Source: Mytilus galloprovincialis (lineage: Eukaryota > Mollusca > Bivalvia > Mytilida > Mytilidae). Taken from it: a DNA stretch of 64,000 nucleotides. The stretch is taken from positions 73,568,724 through 73,632,723 of the forward strand of contig NC_134846.1 in assembly GCF_965363235.1 (NCBI RefSeq), read 5' to 3'. A model generated the notes under the pieces. That model had not been told where the DNA came from. It saw only the letters and a program-made list of their open reading frames with translations, and did not search any database. A program made the position numbers and the translations under genes. Positions 56,801 through 64,000 of the stretch are shown here, one piece after another (positions within the stretch are counted from its first letter, which is position 1; each line of letters opens with the position of its first letter).

Positions 56801-59718
56801 AAGACAACTGCCATAATGATCAAAGACATAAAGTAAAAAAAATAGAGTAGTCGCATTTACTTACAGCTAGATCATGTTCAATACCCACTTAAAATAATTT
56901 ATGTTTGACCGGACTAAAGTATCGATACAGATCCAACGGGTCAGTATGTAAAGGCATCATAACACGCGTAATATAAAAATGTTTACATTGGCAAGATGTA
57001 GGACCATAAGTTTTCAAAATTGCATAGCAATACATGTTGAGTTATGTTTTAATTTATCAGACACACTATAATTGCATGTACCGATAAAAAAAAACAATGT
57101 TCAAATTTCTTTATCCGGTGTTAAAATGATATCTATTAGGAATTAGATGATGCAAAGAATCAATAAGTTTTCATGGATCTTATCTTAATTTACGTGATTT
57201 TGATAGGCGTACGGCCTCAAATGTAGTGGTAATACTATTTTTAAATCATATTTTAAAACGTCTTACCACCACAACATAGTTGGCGGATTTGTCGGCCATT
57301 ACGAACAAAAAACTTTGGAGTTTATAATCCTTGAAAAATCAGGACAGTGATATTTTGTTTAACTAACTTTCAATTTCAATAATATTATACTGATTATATA
57401 TAATGTTCAATAATCATCGACTGTTCAATATTGTCCTAATGCAGTTTTATAGATGTTCATGTCATTTATATATAACCAGAATCACACGGAGCGAGTAATT
57501 TGATAATGTTTAAAGCAATAACACTTAAACAAGAAACTTGTAGGATTTCAGTTTAATCTAATTTGAGGAAATGTGATGGAAAATTCCAGTTTCGTTTATT
57601 TAGTTAATTGAATTTTTGAATTTTAAAAATATTCTTTTTATTCGTATATAATATAATATGACGTGTATCAATTTGATTAATGCATATACATTGTAGTTAA
57701 TGTTTACTTACCGAGCTGCATCTTGGCGGGAGACTCTGGTGGCAGCCAGAACAACACTAATGTTAATGATGACAGGAGAATACATGGTAAAATTAAAATA
57801 TAGTTATAAAAGGCTGGCTGACGCTTTATCTTTAAGTGAAAAGTTAGGTCCACAAAAGGTTCATCACAACAGGCATATCGGAAGACAGTTTTCTTCGCTC
57901 GGGAAGAAATTATTTCCCATTCGTTACTTTTGATATAATCTGTCATTTCAAATCCAGTGCTAACGTTATAAACAAGATCAAGGTCAATTTTATATCCATC
58001 GTATGTCCATGAACCAAATTTCATTTTGCACGTTTGGACATCAAACGGAAAGTACATTATATCTATGGCACATGAACTTCTAAATATAGCTTGGGGTATC
58101 CACTGAATGCCACCATCATGTGACACCACTAACAGGGCTTCCCTTTTTTCCTCTCTCCTTTCGTCTGCACTGTAAGTAAATAATAAATATATTCAATTGT
58201 AATGAATTATGATAACAAAACAGATTTAAAAACGTAACCATATGTTAGGTTAATTGAAGACAATTTCTAAACAACAATATTTCCATGTTTCTAGAATGAT
58301 CTTCTACAGGTACTATTGAGATTTATCATTTGATAATCTATGTATATCAAACTTTTGGGAGTATCAAAACTAAAAGAAACGTAACAAGCATTGCCTAAAC
58401 AGTCTGTGGCTATTGTCACCATATAAATGTTAAAGTGGTATACTTTGGTCAGCGCAAGTGCGAGGGGAGAACCGTGATGAAAGAATGTAAACAAACGTGC
58501 TCTTGAAGGTAAACAGTAATAAAAGATTCTTAAAAGTTTATGTAATGTAACAAATCATTTAACAACTGGTAAGGAATCGTTTAATTAACAAATGGGAACG
58601 TATGGAAAATATGAAAACTAGTGGCATGGCTCTTTCGATTCATCTATCTGTCACGTTTTCCGCGTGCTCTGTTTTTATGGTCTATCAATGTCACGATCAG
58701 GTAAACTTCGGCAACAAATTAACGAAAGTTGATTAGCTTGCGATCAACAACCACTGAATGAAATATTATTTGTCGATAATTATAGATTATCGGTGATCAT
58801 CTCAACGAGATTGCTTTTCTCGCTTGAGCCGGGACTGCGAAAGCGAGAAAGGCAATCGAGTTGAGATGAAAAATGATAATCTTTTTATCGCTATTTTACC
58901 TATGACGATGTTGTCAATTTCATGTCAATTTCGTGTCAATTTCATGTCAATTTCGATAGCAACCCCACGTGCATGCTTAGTTTCTAGTAATAATTTTCCA
59001 TCTCAAGCGAGTAGAATGATATGAAAATTATCACAAAAAAAGATCAAAGGTAAAATGCACAAAATAGCGATAATAGGTAATATATGTGTAATAAATATGA
59101 CAAAAAAAAATTCTTGCAAGACTTTATTTAGTATATATGCATGCATTGGTTCAATGATTTCGACACCATTAAAATGTCAAGAAACTCGTTTCGTATCACT
59201 TTAAACTTATCATTACTATACATTATGTAAATCTTTAAATATATTGGTAACATTAATTAACTCGAAGACCCCAAAAAAGCAACAACACTGAAGATTTACA
59301 TAACTATATTTTGAAATTTTCTCGCCTTGGGTAGTACCGAGATGTAAAGATACAATACATTTTGGCAGTAATGCAACTTTCAATAAGTTTCTAGTTTAAA
59401 GAGAATAGTTCATAATAAATAACATTTTCTCTGCATAGATGTTCAAAAAGCATTATTCATTAATCTAACATAAACTAGAACCAATTTCACAGAGACTAAA
59501 AGACAGACCATATGTGTTAATATTTGTCCTGTATGTATTATTTCATATTAAAAGCTTTATTTGTCACATCTCTAGATTGTAATCACATTGTATACATTAA
59601 AAACTTACTAGTTATAAAGTTTGATATCTGGTTGCCAGATACTTCCCATGGGAACCCTAACTTTGGTGATGTTGTCATATTCTAGTGGATCCCATGACAT
59701 ATAAATATCTTTCCAATG
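44845..59718 (-). CDS. Nicotinic acetylcholine receptor subunit, predicted anion-selective (5' exons missing)
   Basis: Exons on the - strand: 59718-59609, 58169-57712, 52397-52311, 46325-46210, 45321-44845 (TAA). Junctions are GT-AG and phases agree; 415 residues are present. The first exon has HWKDIYMSWDP and IWQPDIKLYN (its length of 110 bp is conserved in this gene family). The second has the Cys loop (C-A-I-D-I-M-Y-F-P-F-D-V-Q-T-C), the vicinal cysteines YACCDEP that mark alpha-type subunits, and helix M1. The third is M2, the fourth M3, and the last the cytoplasmic loop and M4 (VALVLDRLFFCLYLLVIIVS). The M1-M2 turn reads ESPAK where cation channels have SGEK; proline and alanine there are known to switch selectivity to anions, as in molluscan acetylcholine-gated chloride channels. 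The signal peptide and N-terminal exons are not in 59719-64000 as far as I can see. Confidence 0.94.
45322..46209 (-). other. Receptor intron between M3 and M4 exons
   Basis: 888 bp, AT-rich, with GTAAGT donor and a TTTTTTCAG acceptor. No repeat family defined here is found. Confidence 0.6.
48125..48425 (+). repeat. Dispersed repeat family F
   Basis: It contains AGGCAACAGTAGTATACCGA, AAATCGGGGTAACAAACTAA, GGAGAACAACGACACAACAC and GACAAGTACCGTGACACGTC, blocks I recognise as abundant in mussel genomes. A scrap of its start in reverse sense is at 43225-43290. No coding sense. Confidence 0.7.
49845..50165 (+). repeat. Family B copy with Penelope-like 3' scrap
   Basis: CCGAACTTAGAGGAAAATTC and CAAAATCAAAAGCTCAAACA identify family B. 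At 50100-50160 the block ACGGAAGGGTAAGCAGATCC and a CACTCGTTGTTT word correspond to the retroelement 3' UTR. Confidence 0.7.
50890..51125 (+). mobile_element. Penelope-like retroelement fragment
   Basis: The + strand shows FPIVNFPF at about 50890 and a weak match through the LKLKSSLQKLTVELVDRY region to about 51110 (GTTGGTTGACCGTTATCG). It is much more diverged than the copy at 38740. Confidence 0.6.
52020..52275 (-). repeat. Family H fragment
   Basis: On the - strand it carries GGTCTGTGCGTTCGTTCGTT, TTTTGGTCAAGGTTGTTTTT and the GGACCACTTGACATAG-type landmark near 52030. The tetranucleotide-like GAACGAAC run at 52170-52220 is the variable part. It ends 36 bp from the M2 exon of the nicotinic receptor. 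Confidence 0.75.
52278..52310 (-). promoter_or_regulatory. Duplicated splice donor after the receptor M2 exon
   Basis: A 28-bp direct duplication repeats the last exon bases and the donor (exon end ACCCCTTATAG then GTAAG). Donors lie at 52310 and 52282. Only the first keeps the reading frame into the M3 exon; the second would add 28 nt and shift the frame. Confidence 0.85.
52606..52815 (+). mobile_element. tRNA-derived SINE, second copy
   Basis: A-box-like TTGCCAAAGTGGTC at about 52612 and a perfect B box GTTCGAACC at about 52676, then a body with ACTCCGACTGTCCCTCC and poly-A, then ACTGACCGCCACTTAC. It lies in the receptor intron between the M1 and M2 exons. Confidence 0.78.
54655..54797 (-). 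CDS. Possible orphan exon, unrecognised
   Basis: On the - strand, TTTACAG precedes a frame reading KSYVNRGTDILADVPWVDSK and then three closely spaced cysteines (DCNQIS ... NTDCGTVDG), followed by GTAAAA. It could be an exon of a secreted or cell-surface protein, but neither splice site is strong and no second exon with matching character was found. It is not part of the receptor, which reads through in phase without it. It may be a fossil exon or chance. Confidence 0.25.
56182..56425 (+). repeat. Family E repeat, long copy
   Basis: It contains GATGTGGCATGATAGCCAAT, GAGACAACTATTCAACAG, AAAGGTCACCGAACGACTTT and AAAGGCTCCTGACTTAATTC, in the same order as the copy at 32612, with a better 3' end. 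Confidence 0.8.
56531..56770 (-). mobile_element. Penelope-like element, 3' UTR only
   Basis: It matches 38397-38640 and 41543-41790 (AGACAAACAGACAAATAATA, AAAACTGGGGATGATCTCAG, GCACCCGTCGTGTT). A strongly 5'-truncated copy with the same 3' end. Confidence 0.75.
58780..59075. repeat. Nested inverted repeats, possible fold-back element
   Basis: A 28-bp hairpin stem at 58798-58868 (left CATCTCAACGAGATTGCTTT, right its near reverse complement) has outer arms AGATTATC and GATAATCT. A second pair, TATCGCTATTTTACCT (about 58886) and AGGTAAAATGCACAAAATAG (about 59048), encloses a fourfold 11-bp repeat (GTCAATTTCAT, 58911-58952). It lies in the receptor intron between 57712 and 59609. Confidence 0.8.
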
Positions 59719-60100
59719 CTGAAATAGAAAATCATTGTAATAATATTAAAACAATAAAAATGTTATAACTTTCCTAAATGTTTTGAACGCATATTTAAAA
59801 TTAATGATCACTTGATTTTAATTTCAGATCTATCCATGCTTTGACTTTAATGAATTTGTTTGATAATAACAGTAAAACTGTCTCCTGCATGACTGCCTTC
59901 ATGACTTCTGCAGCTCGTAGCGTGTAGGACATTTTCAATCTTCTGTTTCCATTGTTTTATGAAATAAGGACATGAGGTATAATTGCCAATGAGACAACAT
60001 TCCACCTTCTTATACTTCATTTGATTTCCAAAATGTTTGATTCTATATTCTTGATAACGCAGACTACAAAATCAACATCTCCTTCTAGTTAAAGTCGATT
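59719..60100. other. Upstream of the first visible receptor exon
   Basis: A family E fragment lies at 59964-60003 (TGAGGTATAATTGCCAATGA). The receptor's preceding 45-bp exon, expected in this gene family, was looked for on the - strand and not found here. Confidence 0.45.
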
Positions 60101-60104
60101 GTTA

Positions 60105-60530
60105 GTACTAGAGTAAAGATTTCACCAAATAGATATAACCAATCCTGTTGTCTATGATGAGTTTATTTACAACCACTGGGTCGATGCCACTGCTGGTGGA
60201 GTTTGTATTCTCCAAGGGATACACAAGCCCAGTAATCATCACTTCTGTGTTAACATAAATTATTATTGATATGGTGACTGTTTACAAAACTTTGTATTTT
60301 TGAAATACTAAATCTTTTTTACCTCAGGAATAGATTACCTTAGCTGTATTTGGCAAAACGTTTAGGAATTTTTGGCCTTCAATGCTCTTCAACTTCGTAT
60401 TTTATTTTGCTTTTTCAGCATATTTTGATTCGAGCGTCACTGATGATTCTTTTGTAGACGGAAAGCGCGTCTGGCGCAAATTTTGACTTTCAATATGATG
60501 CGTTTATCTTTATGGTTATTATATATAACC
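60105..60530 (+). repeat. Dispersed repeat family G
   Basis: Landmarks: CAACCACTGGGTCGATGCCA, CCAGTAATCATCACTTCTGT, TTAGCTGTATTTGGCAAAAC and AGCGTCACTGATGATTCTTT then GCGCGTCTGGCGCA. A scrap of the last part is at 37245-37320. I recognise it as common in mussel genomes. Confidence 0.72.
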
Positions 60531-61589
60531 TGCAGTATAAACAAAATATCATGTTCAGTCAAATAAGAAACACACATATGTAACATTTAAATGAATACAA
60601 GGGTGACTGCGTTAAAGTTGATTTCAATAGAACAGGAATTAAAAAGCACAAGCTAACCAGAGTTCACCACAATGTTGAGAGATACTTTTAACCATATGTG
60701 AAGCTCTAAATCATCTCAGTCTAAACAACCGGTTAATTAATTAACAGATACCAACTTTACAATAAATATGATAAGTAATGGAAGCTAGATTCTGTAAATG
60801 GGAAAAACAGTCACGGACAACAAATGTTTGGACACAACACTCAAATACATAGCGGACATTACACTCTCGCGTGTTACGTTGCATGTATTGTTGAATAAAT
60901 AATGTGACGGTTCAGCTAATTGAATTTAAATCCGAACGGTGGAAAACCCATCATAGATATAGCTATTAGATATGAATACAAAGAGAAGTCGATTGTACGT
61001 CAATGACAGCACCATTAAAAACCAGATGCAGGACAAATCATAGTGTATTTATGTTTTGACAGTTGACTTTTATTTTTTTATAAGTCCCTTGAATTGAACA
61101 GGCATCAATTTGACATGATTTTCCAGTTAAGGGAAAAACACAAGTAATCGGAAGAAAAAAATAGTATTGTGTGATATATAAATCCCATGGTAGTACTTTC
61201 CAAAGAGGTTCTATAAGTACAAGTTATGTTTCTTCTGTTTACTGACAGATATACATTCATCAAAGCAGTAAAAGTAAAGTCTGGGGACAAGAAACGTGTT
61301 ACATCAGTTCTAGGTCCATCACATTATAAACTTTGAGAATTATTATCACTAAAACATGCTAACTATGTTGAAATTGCTCATAGAATACATAGTTAGCTGT
61401 TGTTTATGCATGTTTATAATACTTTTGATTGTTTTTATTCGAGCACAAATTTAAACTATGGTATAACGTTATTGGAAGGTTGTCAAATTCTAAAAAACTT
61501 TCTACAACTAACAAAACAAAAGGCCTCAAATTTACCTGGTTTTATTATTTATTGTTTATTTCTCAGATTCCAATATAGGGTTTTCTATA
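60531..61589. other. No gene seen
   Basis: AT-rich DNA without repeats named here. The missing 5' exons of the receptor could lie in this region, but nothing convincing was found. Confidence 0.45.
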
Positions 61590-61860
61590 TATAAATGGCA
61601 AAATCAAAAGCTCAAATACAACAAACGAATATATAGCACCAGTCATTTGCATGACTTTGTACTTTATAGTGCAAGAAAATTGGTACCGTTAATTTTATTT
61701 GTACAGGCATTTTCAAAAATAGCAAATTGATAAAACCTTGTTTAATAGCTAGCTTAACCTCTTACTTATATGAGAGTGCATATGATTCCATAATATTGAC
61801 AACTGTGTATGAACAAAACAAACAGACATGATATGTAAAAATAAAAAAAAAATAGGGGTA
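61590..61860 (+). repeat. Family B, right-hand copy
   Basis: ATGGCAAAATCAAAAGCTCA at 61596, then ACAGGCATTTTCAAAAATAG and ATAGCTAGCTTAACCTCTTA, ending with ATGAACAAAACAAACAGACA and poly-A. This is the most complete 3' half of family B in the window and suggests a poly-A-tailed element. Confidence 0.75.
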
Positions 61861-62212
61861 CATCATTCGACATTGTGCTATAATCTTAATCACAATGAGA
61901 ACAAAAAATTATGTCAACAAAAAAAACCAAAAAAAAACCGTAAAGACATATAGACAAAATGCATTAGCAAAAACGAGAGACAAGAATACAAAAGTTTACT
62001 CTAGTACAATAACACAATGACGTGATGTATAAGTACCGAGTGAGGCACATGAAATGGATATCACCAAAAAAAGACTTTACAGTAAAAAGTAATAATTTAC
62101 ATAGACAAATGAAAGAAAACTTTAACACGTAATTCATTTCTTCAGTGCCTAGTATCTATACTTCAAGATCATCTTGTATTATTTATGAAGTTGAAGAGGA
62201 CTATTCATCAAC
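61861..62212. other. A-rich stretch, no gene seen
   Basis: Poly-A patches and AT-rich DNA up to the start of family A at 62213. No exon is recognised. Confidence 0.5.
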
Positions 62213-63494
62213 TAGAGGCTCTAAAGAGCCTGTGTCGCTCACCTTGGTCTATGTGAATATTAAACAAAGGAAGCAGATGGATTCATGACAAAATTGTGTT
62301 TTGGTGATGGTGATGTGTTTGTACATCTTACTTTACTAAACAGTCTTGCTGCTTACAATTATCTCTATCTATAATGAACTTGGCCCAGTAGTTTCAGTGG
62401 AAAATGTTAATAAAAATTTACAAATTTTATGAAAATTGTTAATTATTGACTAGAAAAGGACAATAACTCCTTAGGGGGTCAATTGACCATTTCAGTCATG
62501 TTGACTTATTTGTAAATCTTACTTTGCTGAACATTATTGCTGTTTACAGTTTATCTCTATCTATAATAATATTCAAGATAATAACCAAAAACAGCAAAAT
62601 TCCTTAAAATTATCAATTCAGGGGCAGCAACCCAACAACGGGTTGTTCGATTCATCTGAAAATTTCAGGGCAGATAGATCTTGACCTGATAAACAATTTT
62701 ACCCATGTCAGATTTGCTCTAAATGCTTTGGTTTTTGAGTTATAAGCCAAAAACCCCATTTTACCCCTATGTTCTATTTTTAGCCATGGCGGCCATCTTG
62801 GTTGGTTGGCCGGGTCACGCCACACATTTTTTAAACTAGATACCCCAATGATGATTGTGGCCAAGTTTGGATTAATTTGTCCCAGTAGTTTCAGAGGAGA
62901 AGATTTTTGTAAAAGATAGCTAAGATTTACGAAAAATGGTTAAAAATGGACTAAAAAGGGCAATAACTCCTAAAGGGGTCAACTGACCATTTCAGTCACG
63001 TTGACTTATTTGTAAATCTTACTTTGCTGAACATTATTGCTGTTTACAGTTTATATATATCTATAATAATATTCAAGATAATAACCAAAAACAGCAAAAT
63101 TTCCTTAAAATTATCAATTCAGGGGCAGCAACCCAACAATGGGTTGTTTGATTCATCTGAAAATTTCAGGGCAGATAGATCTTGACCTGATAAACAATAT
63201 TACCCCCATGTCAGATTTGCTCTAAATGCTTTGGTTTTTGAGTTATAAGCCAAAAACCCCATTTTACCCCTATGTTCTATTTTTAGCCATGGCGGCCATC
63301 TTGGTTGGTTGGCCGGGTCACGCCACACATTTTTTAAACTAGATACCCCAATGATGATTGTGGCCAAGTTTGGTTTAATTTGGCCCAGTAGTTTCAGAGG
63401 AGAAGATTTTTGTAAAAGTTAACGACGACGGACGACGGACGACGGACGCAAAGTGATGGGAAAAGCTCACTTGGCCCTTCGGGCCAGGTGAGCT
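62213..63494 (-). repeat. Repeat family A, complete copy with both ends
   Basis: Left end: CTAG then the hairpin AGGCTCTAAAGAGCCT (62216-62231) and GTCGCTCACC. Right end: a GACGACG run (63422-63449) and a 14-bp-stem hairpin (63464-63494, AGCTCACTTGGCCC with its near complement). Two tandem monomers of about 505 bp lie between. The total of about 1.28 kb has no coding sense. The outermost words GCTCACC are inverted between the ends. Confidence 0.88.
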
Positions 63495-64000
63495 AAAAAT
63501 GTCTTGGTATCTTCAAATGTAAAATCTTTAGTTCTTAATATAAATGTATAGAAATATGATGTGTCCCGCTTATGAAATAATTTGTAAGGACATTATCATA
63601 CTTCATTTTAGGTTTTATACTAGTTAAAAATTATCCTGAATAAAGACAATTTCTTTCATGGTCTATTTCTTTCCACTAACTGTTCACCTTCATTTCTTGT
63701 CGGATTTGTTTTGAAATATGGATGACCAAACCACGAAAAAGACGAAAATCAGATAGACTGGAAATATTGAATAACATTTAAGAAATATTCTAAAATTGAC
63801 TAAACACGATTAATATATATAAAAAAAAAAAAAAAAAACACTATGTGTCCTATTTACAAGCATTTAGCTTTACCATATGTTTCATTGTGTTAATATAATC
63901 ATTGTAGACTTTGTTCTTTCACGTTCATATTGAAAGGCCTACTGACACCTGTGTACGGAACAATGATTGTATATATTCCAATTGAGATTTACAGGGAATA
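63495..64000. other. Right edge, no gene seen
   Basis: AT-rich with an A21-type run at about 63818-63838. No repeat family or exon is recognised. Confidence 0.5.

Larger units (their letters stand above)
52816..57711 (-). other. Receptor intron between M1 and M2 exons
   Basis: It holds a family B scrap (53560-53635), a family E copy (56182-56425), a Penelope-like 3' UTR (56531-56770) and otherwise AT-rich DNA. One exon-like frame is listed separately at 54655-54797. Confidence 0.6.

Noticed and set aside
60105..60530. Possible exon of the receptor upstream of 59718
   Set aside because: The sequence is a dispersed repeat (family G) and does not encode the expected N-terminal ligand-binding region.
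1..64000. CRISPR array, phage or bacterial operon
   Set aside because: The tandem repeats have no unique spacers of constant length, and the genes have introns and animal domain structure.

Overview
The window looks like animal nuclear DNA from a bivalve mollusc, most likely a mussel of the Mytilus type. The reasons are AT-rich DNA with short exons and long introns, GT-AG splice sites, a single-exon Toll-like receptor, an expanded-type nicotinic receptor subunit, and dense dispersed repeats that I recognise from memory as common in mussel genomes. The species call is inference; no search was run.

Four host genes can be read. (1) PDAP1 (28 kDa heat- and acid-stable phosphoprotein), + strand, five exons at 11241-20057, first coding exon not found. 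(2) A Toll-like receptor in one coding exon, + strand, 24735-26810. (3) An SLC22-family transporter, + strand, eight exons at 29826-37653, complete from ATG to TAA (508 residues). (4) A nicotinic acetylcholine receptor subunit, - strand, five exons at 59718-44845, missing its 5' exons; its pore entrance reads PAK where cation channels have GEK, which predicts an anion channel.

Between and inside the genes lies a thick layer of mobile DNA. Positions 1-10716 are a nested stack. A dispersed repeat (family A here) is broken by a hAT-like element, by a 10-bp-duplication element, and by a LINE-type retrotransposon. That LINE is itself broken by a PIF/Harbinger-like MITE and by a 3.36 kb element with terminal inverted repeats, which in turn carries a tandem repeat block and seven copies of one 17-mer. 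Positions 11490-15200 are tandem and dispersed repeats within the first visible PDAP1 intron. Positions 38270-43530 hold pieces of Penelope-like retroelements in opposite orientations, with more pieces at 22.7, 50.9 and 56.5 kb. Family A returns at 62213-63494.

The most distinctive observations are: a fourfold 70-bp duplication that copies the last PDAP1 splice acceptor together with the start of the terminal exon, giving an alternative C-terminus; the anion-type filter and a duplicated splice donor in the nicotinic receptor; the 17-mer array in the 3.36 kb element; and a 258-bp higher-order minisatellite. The four genes have unrelated jobs (RNA/growth-factor-associated phosphoprotein, innate immunity, organic solute transport, neurotransmission) and I see no sign that they act as a functional cluster.
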